Source: Levilactobacillus suantsaiihabitans
GTDB lineage: Bacteria; Bacillota; Bacilli; Lactobacillales; Lactobacillaceae
Assembly (NCBI RefSeq): GCF_004745505.1
Contig: NZ_RKLX01000016.1
Span: 1 to 62,881, forward strand
Reading direction: 5' to 3'
DNA length: 62,881 nucleotides
Every line of letters begins with the position of its first letter. Positions within the stretch are counted from its first letter, which is position 1. This document shows, in pieces, positions 47,303-56,636 of this stretch. The position numbers and the translations under genes were made by a program. The notes under the pieces are model-generated. The model did not search any database and had not been told where the DNA came from. It saw nothing but the letters and a program-made list of their open reading frames with translations.

Positions 47303-49146
47303 TAGATCAACTGCCAAGAAATCCCATAGCGATAGGCGTACTCGTAATTCCGGTAACGCCCGTTAAATAGCGGTTCCAGTTGCAACCAGTACTTCGCGTC
47401 GTGGGTGACCTCCAGGGCCATTTCGATGACGCGCTGCCGGGCTGACGTTTGCTTGGTACCCTGCCGCTCGGCAATGGCCTGATCAAAGAATTCGATCAGC
47501 GCCGCAGAATCGGTGACGATTGCTTGAAATGCCGCAAACTTGCCCGGTAAAAATCGTTTAAACACAAATTTCACTTGCGCGGTCGCCGTCGCTGGAATCT
47601 GCTGGTGATGTTCGACCAAGTACAGATAACGGGCCAGGCAATAGGCCGCAATCTCCGCATTCATGCGGCCGTGGCGGACGTGAAAGCTGGCAAAGAAATC
47701 GTTGATGCGTAACACTTCGGCCGTCGTCGGCCCATCCAAGAAGCCCTGCCGCAACAGGCGTGTCACGGTCAGAATGCTGAAGCGGTTATCCGTTCGCGCG
47801 CTGCTCATCAGGTAAGCCGCGGCGTTTTCCGGGGCGATGTTGTGGTCACGCCAGTAGCGGTAGAGCACGCGATTGGCACTGGTGCTTTCGGCTAGCTGTT
47901 GCCACAGCGCGTCTTGGTCCGCCGCGCTGATGCCAGGCAACTGGTAGCGCAACGACTGGGCATAAGTCGGCGATTGCGGCTGCAGGTCCCCTTGCTGGAT
48001 GCGCAACCAGGCGTGGGGTGAAAATTTTCGATTGGCCGCAAACGTCTTTAGTTCCGTCAACTCCGCGTCCGTGATCCGGTCCAACGTTGCCGGTGAGAGC
48101 GCCGCCATGGCCGCCAACACATGCTTGGTCGCCGCGTCTTGTACCGCCGGCTGCGGGGTTGGCTGAGCCGATTTGCGTTGCCACCAATGCCGATTAACCG
48201 GTGTTGGCGTCACCGTCTGGGACATGAAGGCCGTTAGAATCTCTTGGGAGTTCAAGGTCACGCCCAAGGCATCGTGCACCAGGTGCTTGCCTTGCCCAGA
48301 GTGAAAAAGGTCGGCAAATTCGATGGGCAACGTCACCGGTCCTAATTTCGTCGGATCCGGCAAGCTGCCGATGCGAAAATGTAGGGCCAACAAGCCGAAG
48401 TAGGCCGCGTAGACGCGCTCGAAAAATTTCGGAAACACCGTGCCACCGTTCGTGGTATAGGTCTTCAGATCCGCCAGCAACGGGTAGAAATCAATGACAC
48501 GGTAATAGTCGCGGATGACCGGATAGTCCCGGATGAACGGGTAAATGAAAAATTGAATGTTGGCGACCAGCCCGCGCGTGAAGGTGAAATCAGAAATGTC
48601 AAAGTTCACCAGCTTGCGGACGTCACGGCTGTACCCCATGAACGCGAAATCCGTGAATTGTAGGATGCGTCCCGTCCGTGCCTTGAAGATGGCGATTTGA
48701 TGGTCGAACACCCGCGGCAATTGAGTTATCCCCGTGGCTTGAGCTCGGTCGCTCACCAATGGCAACGGGTCCGGCTCAGCCAGCATGGCGATCAGTTTTT
48801 TGGTCGCCGGCAATGCCCGGTCCGTGCGCGTCTTCAAGACGATGGCCTCCGGTGGGATCCGGTCCAACGCCGCTTGCATCTGCTTGGCCTGACGCCAATA
48901 ATTCACGGAGTTGGCTTGCATATTGCCCACCAGCCCCTCATTGGTTGGCGACTGGATGACGTCCACGTTGTTTAGGGCCAGGTGCATTTGTAAATCCCCT
49001 AGCCCGTCAAATTCATGGACCCACGTGCTGACCACGATGCCCTGAATGATGCCTTTTTCCCGGCAACGCAAGAGGTAATCCATGATCAGACTAAAATCCA
49101 CTTGGTCGCGGATGGTGCCACACACCATCGCCCAAACCGTACGCAT
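47302..49146 (-). CDS. WavE-like glycosyltransferase, paralogue 1
   Basis: 614 residues, cytosolic. The N-terminal half has a nucleotide-sugar transferase pattern: VWAMVCGTIRDQVDFSLIMD at the start, IVVSTWVHEF near 39, VGNMQANSVNYWRQ near 73 and IVLKTRTDRALPATKK near 103, which recall the WavE family of surface-polysaccharide enzymes. The C-terminal half is helical and of unknown fold. It is clearly paralogous to the 598-residue protein at 49919-51715. The ATG at 49146 has GGGAGG upstream. Substrate unknown; surface glycan synthesis is inferred from context. Confidence 0.68.
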   Translation of the reverse strand: MRTVWAMVCGTIRDQVDFSLIMDYLLRCREKGIIQGIVVSTWVHEFDGLGDLQMHLALNNVDVIQSPTNEGLVGNMQANSVNYWRQAKQMQAALDRIPPEAIVLKTRTDRALPATKKLIAMLAEPDPLPLVSDRAQATGITQLPRVFDHQIAIFKARTGRILQFTDFAFMGYSRDVRKLVNFDISDFTFTRGLVANIQFFIYPFIRDYPVIRDYYRVIDFYPLLADLKTYTTNGGTVFPKFFERVYAAYFGLLALHFRIGSLPDPTKLGPVTLPIEFADLFHSGQGKHLVHDALGVTLNSQEILTAFMSQTVTPTPVNRHWWQRKSAQPTPQPAVQDAATKHVLAAMAALSPATLDRITDAELTELKTFAANRKFSPHAWLRIQQGDLQPQSPTYAQSLRYQLPGISAADQDALWQQLAESTSANRVLYRYWRDHNIAPENAAAYLMSSARTDNRFSILTVTRLLRQGFLDGPTTAEVLRINDFFASFHVRHGRMNAEIAAYCLARYLYLVEHHQQIPATATAQVKFVFKRFLPGKFAAFQAIVTDSAALIEFFDQAIAERQGTKQTSARQRVIEMALEVTHDAKYWLQLEPLFNGRYRNYEYAYRYGISWQLI

Positions 49147-49268
49147 ACAACCGCCTCCCATTCTCTTTAAATAACTTCTGAAGGTTGAAAAACAAAAATC
49201 AGCTGGAACTAGTGTTAGCATGCGACTCATAGCGTCAAAAATTGTCGTTTTCAGCCACATAATTTGAA

Positions 49269-49462
49269 CTGGTCGCCTACCGTTCGCCAAATATGGGTTG
49301 GAACGCTGGGGCGGACGGGCCGAGCCAAAGGACGGTCTCGACGCCTCGCTTTGAGCCGAAAGTCGCGTCTCAAAGACGCCAGTTGTCTAAGCGGCATGAA
49401 CCGCGCCGCTAAGACAACTCCCACGGCTGAACCCATATTTGGCGAACTCTCGGCTACGGTAG
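49269..49462 (+). repeat. Module A repeat, copy 8, inside the complete element
   Basis: Outer stem GCCAAATATGGGTT/AACCCATATTTGGC; the third hairpin is AGTTGTCTAAGCG/CGCTAAGACAACT, where the usual CCC/GGG has become GTC/GAC on both strands. Confidence 0.88.
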
Positions 49463-49555
49463 TGCGTGTTAATAACAGTTGCCTTAGCCCCAGGTGGTAG
49501 CTACATTGACGACTAGTCTTTAATTAAACACAGTGTTGCTAATAGACGTCAACTT

Positions 49556-49737
49556 GCCGGAGGCAGCCAGGGTGGAGCCAGCTGTGTCGGCGGTGTTGGC
49601 TGAGGTCCTTTCTCAGCCTACAGCGCGGGACGACTTGAGAGACTGGTGGTCTTTGCCAGGCTTTCAAGCGAGGCGGAAGACCGCCCCTCAGGCTGGAGCC
49701 GTTCCCCAGAGCAGGCGGAACCCTGGCTGACGCAGGC
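49556..49737 (+). repeat. Module B repeat, copy 6, inside the complete element
   Basis: B-family copy with central hairpin GGCTGAG/CTCAGCC, second hairpin CTGGT/GCCAG, and outer stem GCCAGGGT/ACCCTGGC. It passes directly into the right-end segment GGCTGACGCAGGCGCC. Confidence 0.88.
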
Positions 49738-49918
49738 GCCCGGTCTCACCAATTGTAGGTGTCAAAACACCGCTGTTACGGCAATCAGCGTGTTAATTTC
49801 ACTTTCAACCTTCAGATAACTTGTTACTGCCCGCCTACCGCGGGATTGACAAACTAGCGCCTACAGCCAGTCAACGCATCAGGTAGCCTGCTACCATCGC
49901 AGGCAATGGTCTTCCTTA

Positions 49919-51715
49919 TCAATCTTGAACCAGCAATCCCTGTTCAACGGCGTAATCGTAAGCCTGCCGATTCAATGGTTCGTCGGCGGTGAACAAGGGT
50001 TGGAGCTGTTGCCAATAGCGGCGTTGGCCCGTGAGTTCTAGGGCTAGCTCGATCAACCGGCGGCGTACGACTGATTGGTGGTCGGCCGTAGCCTGCTGGA
50101 TATCCTGGTCCAGAACCGTTGTCAACTGGTCGATTGGCTGGGTCAACGCCCGTTTGAGTGCCTCACTTTTGGTCGGCGTGAGGTACCGCCGCAGGCAATA
50201 GTCGACCTGTTGCATCAATTCTGCTGGCAGCGCCAGACCCTGCTGGTGGAGGTACATCACCCGATTCAAGACGTAACCCGCGACGTGCACGTTGCCGCCA
50301 CCGTGTTGCCGGACCAATTTGGCCTGGGTGTTGGCGACGCGTAACAACTCGGCAGTCTCGTGTGCATTTAAATACCCCCGCCGCAGGAGTCGCGACATCA
50401 TCAGGATGCTGCGGGCCTGGCCGTTCTTGGCACCGCTGGCTAAAAAGGCGGCCGCATGGCTCGGCGCCACCGCGTGCGTCACGACAAATCGTAACAGTGC
50501 CTGGTCAAGATTGGCCGTCGTCGTACACGTTTGCCACAACTCGGCCTGTTCCGCAGCCATTAAGCCGGGAAACGGGTAGGCCAATGACTGGTCGTAAGTC
50601 GGCGGTTGCGTCGTGAGCACGGCTGGCTGCGCTTGCACCCAAGGAACGGTTGAAAAATCCTGCCGCTGGGCAAATTGTTGCAGGTCCGCTACTTCACTGG
50701 GCGTGGCCCGCTCAAATAGCTGCGGATCCACTGACCGTAGCAACCGTAAGACCCGCCGCGTCGACTCGTCGACCTGCCAAGTTGGCTGATCCACGAAGGC
50801 CGCGACCACCTCACTGCTGTTGATCATCGTGCCCAAACGATGGCCGGCCAGGTGGTGCTGGTGACTTTCGTGAAAGAAATCCGCTAAGTTAATGGGCGTC
50901 ATCACGGCACCCAAACGTTCCGGCTGGCCCGGCACAATCCGAAAATGCGTCGCCAAGATACCCAGGTAAACCGCGTAGAAGCGCTGCAGAAATTCCGGAA
51001 AGTCCGTTCCCCCGCCGCGCGTGTACCGGTCCAACTCGGGAATCAATTTTTCAAACCGGATGCGCCGCTCGTAGTCCGTCACGATGGGATAGTCCCGGAC
51101 AAAGGCGTTGATAAAGAAGAGCATGTTGGCGTTGAGATACCGGTTGAAGGTCATTTCCGGTACCGCAAAGCTCAGCAATTTCCGCAGATCCGCGCTGTAG
51201 CCCATGAACGCAAAGTCCGCAAACTGAAAGACCCGGTTGGTGCGGGGGTGAAACGCCGCAATTTGATGACCCAAAACGGCCGGGAAATGTGCGAGGCGGT
51301 GCTGGCGTTTGGCCTGGGCCACGGTCGGTAACGGGGTGGGCGTGGCCAACAAGGCCAGCAATCGACGGGTTGCCGGCAAGGCCCGGTCCGTGCGCGTCTT
51401 GAGTACGATGGCATCGGCCGGAATCACGGCCAGTGCCCGTTGCAATTGGGTGGCCTGCCGCCAGTAATTGACGGCGTTGGTCTGGATGTTGCCCACCATC
51501 TCGTCGATGGGCGGCGTCTCAATGATGACCACCCCGTTGGCCTGCAGCTGGGCTTTCAACGGCGAATCCGACGTAAATTCGCCCTGCCAAGTCGACAAGA
51601 CGACGCCCTGCAACTGACCCGCCGCTCGCGCCTGGAGCAGCAAGTCCACGATCAGTCGCACGTCCAACTCGTCGCGAATCGCGCCACAAACGGCCGCCCA
51701 TACCGGTGTTTTCAT
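49919..51715 (-). CDS. WavE-like glycosyltransferase, paralogue 2
   Basis: 598 residues with the same layout as its 614-residue neighbour: VWAAVCGAIRDELDVRLIVD at the start, GVVLSTWQGEF near 37, VGNIQTNAVNYWRQA near 71 and IVLKTRTDRALPATRR near 101, then a helical C-terminal half. Its ATG overlaps the stop of the nucleotidyltransferase gene by 4 nt (ATGA), with GGAGGCTGAG upstream, so it is coupled to the nucleotidyltransferase cassette. It may use the product of that cassette as donor; this is inference. Confidence 0.68.
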   Translation of the reverse strand: MKTPVWAAVCGAIRDELDVRLIVDLLLQARAAGQLQGVVLSTWQGEFTSDSPLKAQLQANGVVIIETPPIDEMVGNIQTNAVNYWRQATQLQRALAVIPADAIVLKTRTDRALPATRRLLALLATPTPLPTVAQAKRQHRLAHFPAVLGHQIAAFHPRTNRVFQFADFAFMGYSADLRKLLSFAVPEMTFNRYLNANMLFFINAFVRDYPIVTDYERRIRFEKLIPELDRYTRGGGTDFPEFLQRFYAVYLGILATHFRIVPGQPERLGAVMTPINLADFFHESHQHHLAGHRLGTMINSSEVVAAFVDQPTWQVDESTRRVLRLLRSVDPQLFERATPSEVADLQQFAQRQDFSTVPWVQAQPAVLTTQPPTYDQSLAYPFPGLMAAEQAELWQTCTTTANLDQALLRFVVTHAVAPSHAAAFLASGAKNGQARSILMMSRLLRRGYLNAHETAELLRVANTQAKLVRQHGGGNVHVAGYVLNRVMYLHQQGLALPAELMQQVDYCLRRYLTPTKSEALKRALTQPIDQLTTVLDQDIQQATADHQSVVRRRLIELALELTGQRRYWQQLQPLFTADEPLNRQAYDYAVEQGLLVQD

Positions 51716-52431
51716 GATGGCTCAGCCTCCTTGAACACCTGCAATTCCGCCGGTGTCCCCAACACGTGGACCGTCGCCACCGGAATATCCTTGATGGTCA
51801 CGTGCGCGTGATTTTGTAAAAAGTAGTGATAAAACGGGGCCACGTAAGTCTCGCCGTACTCGGCAATCACCGCCGGCGCGAAGTCGTGGTACAACTGCAG
51901 GAAGTCTTGGGCTCGCTTGAAGTAATAGAAGCCCACGGACGCATGGTCGGAGACCCGCCGCTTTTCCACGACATCCACGACGCGTCCCTGATCATCGACC
52001 TGCGCGAAGGACCAATGATCTCCCGGTGCCGTGAAGGTCGTCAGGTGTCCGTCGGCCTGCGCAAAGTCACTCGGCAAGATCTGCCCCGGTTCCACGTAGG
52101 TGTCAATGTTATAAATCGCCAGGCTATCCGTCGGGTCCAAGACCGCTTGCGCCGCCATTACCGTGGAGCCCTGGCCGGCCGTGAGCTGATCGACTTCTAC
52201 CAGCTGGTAATCACGAATGCCGGCTTGCGCAATCAACCGGTTTAAATTGGCGCGTTGATACCGACCTTGACGAACCACAAAGATGAATTTTTCAGTCGTA
52301 AATGCCGCCAAGGAGCGCATCGCCCACTCAAAGAGGGTCTTGCCCCGCACGACGATCTCGTGTTTGGGGACCGTGACCCCGACTTGCTTGAAGCGCGACC
52401 CCTGGCCAGCCATCGTAATCACAATTTGCAC
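51712..52431 (-). CDS. Sugar- or alcohol-phosphate nucleotidyltransferase
   Basis: About 239 residues of the NTP-transferase fold, forming NDP-activated small molecules. Visible are the nucleotide-binding loop MAGQGSRFKQVG (6-17), PKHEIVVRGKTLFEWA, the metal Asp in IYNIDTYVEPG near 108, and DVVEKRRVSDHASVGFYYF near 150. The GTG at 52431 is preferred because GGAGGG lies 6 nt upstream; an ATG two codons earlier abuts that site. It is encoded between the kinase-like gene and the WavE-like gene. Which molecule is activated is unknown. Confidence 0.8.
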   Translation of the reverse strand: MQIVITMAGQGSRFKQVGVTVPKHEIVVRGKTLFEWAMRSLAAFTTEKFIFVVRQGRYQRANLNRLIAQAGIRDYQLVEVDQLTAGQGSTVMAAQAVLDPTDSLAIYNIDTYVEPGQILPSDFAQADGHLTTFTAPGDHWSFAQVDDQGRVVDVVEKRRVSDHASVGFYYFKRAQDFLQLYHDFAPAVIAEYGETYVAPFYHYFLQNHAHVTIKDIPVATVHVLGTPAELQVFKEAEPS

Positions 52432-52433
52432 GC

Positions 52434-54074
52434 TCATCCCTCCGTAACGCTGGCCATGAACGGGGCAAAGGTGGTGACCCCCACCGCCAACATGGCTTTT
52501 TGTCGTTCTGGTTTATCTTTGTGTAGCGGAATCATGCTGAGGAACAACAATGATTCAATCAATTGAATCTGCCGATAAACGGTCGGCCCCAGTTGCATTT
52601 GCAGTTGTTGAGCAAACAGGTCACCAATGGCAGCCTCGTTACCGGTCACCGTCAAGGCGTAGTCCAACCGCCCCGTAGTGTCCGCATCGACGGTAAACAT
52701 GTCGGCGATGATGCAGTCGTATTTGCCGACGAAGCTGTGCATCAGCTTGGCATAGTCGTACTTGGCATCGCCGTAGATGTCGAATTTACCAAATTTACCG
52801 CGCGGATCGATCAGCCGCATGACGTGCTTGGTGTGGTCGTACAAAATGTTGGTCATGCAAAAGTCCCCGTGGATCACGGTCAACGTCTCCCCTGCCAACA
52901 CACCGCTGCGGTCCAACACCGTTGGCAAGGCAGCGATAATGGCGTTGATGCTGGGATACGTGGTGCCGTTGATCACCAGTGACTGATCCGCAATGGCCGC
53001 GTAAAAGTCGTCCTCATCGATCAGCCGATGCAGCCGGTCAACGGTCTTATCCAGGTACATGGCGCGCACGGTCTGCCGATACGTTTCCGGCGTGACACGG
53101 ACCTGGTACTGAGCCATTTCGCTGCGTAAGAAGACCAGTTCGTCAATGATTTCTCGCCAGAAGCCCAACTCGAAGTTACCGTACAAAAATAGGTTGTGTA
53201 GGCTTTCATAGGAGAAATATTCCATTTCCACAAACGGTGCGTTGTAGTTGAGCGAGTAATCAAAGATGCGCGGCGCAATGTAGGCCAGTCGCTTGGGTAG
53301 CTTCAAATACCACTGGACCTCGCCCAAAAATTTGTCCACGTCCGTGCTTTCCTTGCGAATGATGCCCCGCTTGAAATCGATCTTCGTCTGGTTAAAGAAG
53401 CGCGCCTCCACCTGCTTGGCCTCCACGTACTTGTCGCTGTGGCCAAAGTCCAGCCACTGCGTCGTGTCCGCCAGTTTCAGCGGATAGTGAGCATCGTAGA
53501 CTTTCAAATTCTCGTAAAATGACTTGGCTCCCTGCCACAAGCGCGCTAGGTCCGCGCCAGCACTGAAGTTAAACACCCCCACGGCCGCGGTAAAGGCCGC
53601 TTGGTCGGCCGTCGCCACCTTATCCGTGAAGGTCACCCGGTGTGTCGCATCAACCGTCACGGTGGTCCACCGCCCGGCATCCGTGACCTGATGCGTGAAA
53701 ATGGTGTCACCTTGCGTGAGATTTTCTGCTTCAATCAGGGTGTCGCCAAAGACGATGGTCAGCTCGGCCACCGCCGTTTGTTCCTGGAGTTGGGCCAAGG
53801 ACTGGGCGACCGCCTCGCTGAGCGTTAATCCGCTAGCAACCTTGAGTGGTGTCACCGGCAAGTGCTTTTGGGTCACATAGCTGACGACCGAGTCGTCGCT
53901 GGCGCTGACCGCCACGAACAATTGATAGTCTAACGGTTGGTACTGCTGGACCACCCGATCAATGATCCGCTGGCCGTCTTGGACCGGGATCATCGCCGGA
54001 TAAATCGTCCCAAAGGTCGTTTGCATGTCATCCGCAATTTCCGCGGCAGACAGTAATAACACAGTCTTCGTCAA
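52434..54074 (-). CDS. Two-domain protein: nucleotidyltransferase-like domain plus choline/aminoglycoside-kinase-like domain
   Basis: 546 residues. The first 190 or so resemble a sugar nucleotidyltransferase-like domain but without a clear GxGxR loop. The C-terminal half is a phosphotransferase with the catalytic loop VIHGDFCMTNILYD near 405 and the metal motif LIDPRGKFGKFDIYGD near 428. Such kinases occur in capsule and teichoic-acid decoration loci. The start is a TTG overlapping the HAD stop as TTGA, with AAGGAG upstream. The strict order HAD-kinase-nucleotidyltransferase suggests one activation pathway. Confidence 0.75.
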   Translation of the reverse strand: MTKTVLLLSAAEIADDMQTTFGTIYPAMIPVQDGQRIIDRVVQQYQPLDYQLFVAVSASDDSVVSYVTQKHLPVTPLKVASGLTLSEAVAQSLAQLQEQTAVAELTIVFGDTLIEAENLTQGDTIFTHQVTDAGRWTTVTVDATHRVTFTDKVATADQAAFTAAVGVFNFSAGADLARLWQGAKSFYENLKVYDAHYPLKLADTTQWLDFGHSDKYVEAKQVEARFFNQTKIDFKRGIIRKESTDVDKFLGEVQWYLKLPKRLAYIAPRIFDYSLNYNAPFVEMEYFSYESLHNLFLYGNFELGFWREIIDELVFLRSEMAQYQVRVTPETYRQTVRAMYLDKTVDRLHRLIDEDDFYAAIADQSLVINGTTYPSINAIIAALPTVLDRSGVLAGETLTVIHGDFCMTNILYDHTKHVMRLIDPRGKFGKFDIYGDAKYDYAKLMHSFVGKYDCIIADMFTVDADTTGRLDYALTVTGNEAAIGDLFAQQLQMQLGPTVYRQIQLIESLLFLSMIPLHKDKPERQKAMLAVGVTTFAPFMASVTEG

Positions 54075-54466
54075 TGCACGTCACGCTCCTTTGCGACCAG
54101 TTCGGCGATCTCCGCTTCGCTGTGAGCCAAGAACTCACTCGGCCGAATCGCGCGGTCGTCGACGTAATACCCACCCCGACCGGCCCACGGCTTGCCAAAA
54201 ATAATTTCATCGTAGGGCACCTGATATTTGGCCAACCACTCAGCCGTGATGGGTGCCGTAAACTTGTTGATCTTGCCCAAATTCCCCGCGTACGTCCGCA
54301 TCTGCCGCGAGGTAAACAAGATAATGTGGTAGCCTGCCGCCTGATACTCCCGCAAACGGGCAATCACACTAGCCTTGGGCGCCACGTCCAAGTAGGTCTG
54401 CTCCGCCGTCTTCAAGTCACACAGTGTGCCATCAATATCCACCACAAGACTCGTCGTCTGGTCCAT
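54071..54466 (-). CDS. Small HAD-family phosphatase of the capsule-biosynthesis type
   Basis: 131 residues. HAD motif I is VVDIDGTLCDL (residues 8-18), motif II is ILFTSRQMRTYAG near 49, and the motif IV-like DDRAIRPSEFL is near 102. The short cap-less form is found in capsule and surface-glycan loci as a phosphatase acting on sugar phosphates. The ATG at 54466 has GGGGGG 7 nt upstream. It heads the overlapping four-gene run HAD-kinase-nucleotidyltransferase-WavE-like. Confidence 0.8.
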   Translation of the reverse strand: MDQTTSLVVDIDGTLCDLKTAEQTYLDVAPKASVIARLREYQAAGYHIILFTSRQMRTYAGNLGKINKFTAPITAEWLAKYQVPYDEIIFGKPWAGRGGYYVDDRAIRPSEFLAHSEAEIAELVAKERDVH

Positions 54467-54525
54467 GGTCATTCCCCCCAATTCACTTTGTCGAAACCTG
54501 TCTAAACCTTCCAATTGGCTGACCC

Positions 54526-55075
54526 GAACCGTCCGCTTTGACCACCCACGAGTCACTAGAGATGCCTTGAAATGCTGCGGGCGGACGGGCCGAACCATGT
54601 TACAATCTCAACACCCGTTTTGAGCTGAGAACCCTGTCTCAAAGACGTCAGTTTCCTGAGTGCTATGACCCTACCCGTGCCGCTAACAGTTGAACTCATC
54701 TCTAACAGATCCTCTGCTACCGTAGCGGTCGCCAAGAACTGTCGGCATGTCAGTTGTTTGCGACAGCCACCAACGTTACTGATCTCGGTTTAACGCTAAG
54801 GTATCCTGACCTCGCCGTCTATGCCGGAGGAGGCCAGGGGTGTAGCCAGCTGTGTCGACGGTGTTGGCCGAGGTTTTGTCTCGGCCTACAGCGTGGGGCG
54901 ACTTTGGAGACTGGTGGGATTTACCAGGCTTCAAAGCGAATCGGAAGCCCGCTTCTCAGGCTGGAGATGTCCCCCATAGCAGGCGGAACCCCTGGCAGCC
55001 GCAGGCAATTGGTTTGCCTAACGTAGCCCTCAGTGTTCCCACTCATCTCTAGTGAACGGTAAAGCGGCCAGCCAC
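54526..55075 (+). repeat. Degenerate composite of modules A (copy 9) and B (copy 7)
   Basis: An eroded A copy (about 54545-54726) still shows CACTAGAGATG and AACTCATCTCTAA arms. It is followed by a well kept B copy (54823-55013), whose central hairpin is GGCCGAG/CTCGGCC and second hairpin CTGGT/ACCAG, both compensated variants. It ends with an inverted A left arm (CTCATCTCTAGTGAACGGTAA, 55037-55060; then GCGGCCAGCC). The composite occupies the gene-free gap between gtfA and the HAD gene. Confidence 0.78.
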
Positions 55076-55089
55076 CGCCAATTTACCGA

Positions 55090-56622
55090 TCACACTTCAA
55101 CCTGAGGCTGGCTGAGGTTTTGGAAATAGTCCAGAAGCACCCGCCACTGTTCAAAGACTGCCTGTTCAGAATAACGCTTGGCATTCTCATAGGCGGCGTC
55201 GCTGTATGCAGCCAATCGCTTTTGATCCTGCAGCATCTGAATCATCGTGTCGGCCAAGCCCTGGACATCCCCGTCCGTGGTCAACCGGCCACTCACGCCG
55301 TCGTCAATGATGTCGCTGGGCCCATATTTCACGTCGTTGGCCACCATTGGCAACCCGTGCGACTGCGCCTCTAGCAGCATTAAGGAGAAGCCTTCCGCAC
55401 GACTCGGCAACAGGCCCAGTTGCGCCCGATCATACACGGCGCCGATGTCGTGGGTGTAGCCCTTGAAGCTGATCACGTCGCTTAGACCCAGGTCTGCGGC
55501 CTCTTGCTTAAACTTCTTTCCGATATCTCCGTTGGCATATCCCCAGAATTCCAGCCGCGCATCCGGAAACTGTTGGTGCACCTGCGCGAAGGCTTCGATG
55601 GAATGGTTCTGCTGCTTTTCTGGTGCCAGCCGTGCCACGTGGACGATCAGGTCCTTTTGCCGGTGGCTGAAGGCTTGATGTGGGGCCGCAATCTGCGCGT
55701 CCGTGACGTAGCCCACCGGAATCGTGAAGGCCGGGATGTCCTTACCGAAGCGATCCTCAATGTCTTGGGACTGCTCTGGTGTGGACGAAATCACGGCATC
55801 CCACTCATGCCAGTTGGTCAAGGCATTTTGATAATTGTTGTTGAGCGGTGAATGAATCATATCGCTGGGATCGGCCACGTGGTCGTTGTGTAGGTGTAAG
55901 ACCTTGAAGGCCGGTGTGTGCATGTGAAAGAGCGCCCAATCACATTCCACCGTCCGGTCACAAATGAAGACGTTGTGCTCGCCGTTATCGTTGAGCTCAT
56001 CATAGAAGAACCGCGTCAAGGCGTTCATCCCGGTAAAGACCCAATCCCGGCCACGATAGTTCAGGACCCGCCAGCTGACGTGCTCCTTACCCGCGCGGTC
56101 CAGCAAGTGACATTTTTCCAAATGGACCAGGCCGTCGGGGCCAAAATATTGTTCTTGAACGATTTTGCCGTCCCAGTCAAAGAGTTGCTCGAGGCATTTA
56201 AACCCGCGCACATCCCACCAGGCCATCTTGAGCGTCCGTCCGGTCACGTCAAAGTACTGGATATTGCTGATCTCATCGGTCCCTGGCCGCAGGTAAATGA
56301 TCAGCTGCATTTTCCCCTGGGCAAAGACCTGAACCTGATCATCCTTGCGCGATTGCGTGGTGTCGCTGGGCAAGGACAGGTCATTTAACGCAAACCGGCG
56401 CGTCGGCACGTCCCCACTGCCACAGAAGAATTGAAAGAGATTCACGAACCCCGTGGTCGGGATGCCCGCCTGTTGCACAATCGCAGACAACTCCATGGAA
56501 AAGATGCGCGTCACGATTTTAGCCGGCACACCGTTTTGATTGAAGAGGTGCAGCCGGTTGATTTCCGCATGCTCGATGCCGGACTTGGAATATTGTAAAT
56601 TGTCATTTAAAAAGTAATACAT
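55090..56622 (-). CDS. GtfA-type glycosyltransferase (catalytic partner, GT4 fold)
   Basis: 510 residues. An N-terminal GT-B half is interrupted by a beta-meander add-on domain (about 65-200, strands such as IQYFDVTGRTLKMAWWDVRG), typical of GtfA/GtfB enzymes that glycosylate Ser-rich proteins and of TagE-like teichoic-acid glucosyltransferases. The C-terminal half has the intact EX7E motif in RAEGFSLMLLEA near 415. Paired with the gene upstream at a 14-nt gap. In L. plantarum such a pair (TagE5/TagE6, GtfA/GtfB) is required for protein O-glycosylation. The start at 56622 (MYYFLNDNLQ) has AGGAGGG 9 nt upstream. Confidence 0.83.
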   Translation of the reverse strand: MYYFLNDNLQYSKSGIEHAEINRLHLFNQNGVPAKIVTRIFSMELSAIVQQAGIPTTGFVNLFQFFCGSGDVPTRRFALNDLSLPSDTTQSRKDDQVQVFAQGKMQLIIYLRPGTDEISNIQYFDVTGRTLKMAWWDVRGFKCLEQLFDWDGKIVQEQYFGPDGLVHLEKCHLLDRAGKEHVSWRVLNYRGRDWVFTGMNALTRFFYDELNDNGEHNVFICDRTVECDWALFHMHTPAFKVLHLHNDHVADPSDMIHSPLNNNYQNALTNWHEWDAVISSTPEQSQDIEDRFGKDIPAFTIPVGYVTDAQIAAPHQAFSHRQKDLIVHVARLAPEKQQNHSIEAFAQVHQQFPDARLEFWGYANGDIGKKFKQEAADLGLSDVISFKGYTHDIGAVYDRAQLGLLPSRAEGFSLMLLEAQSHGLPMVANDVKYGPSDIIDDGVSGRLTTDGDVQGLADTMIQMLQDQKRLAAYSDAAYENAKRYSEQAVFEQWRVLLDYFQNLSQPQVEV

Positions 56623-56636
56623 AGCACTGCTCCCTC

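Larger units (their letters stand above)
49178..49815 (+). mobile_element. Complete MITE-like element with inverted termini and 7-bp flanking duplication
   Basis: The 638-bp element begins CTGAAGGTTGAAA (49178-49190) and ends with the inverted TTTCAACCTTCAG (49803-49815). Perfect 7-bp direct repeats ATAACTT flank it at 49171-49177 and 49816-49822. In order it holds a left-end segment (matching 1314-1400), module A (about 49269-49462), a spacer, module B (49556-49737) and a right-end segment with hairpins. It has no open reading frame for a transposase, so it would need one in trans. It sits between the two WavE-like paralogues. Confidence 0.85.
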
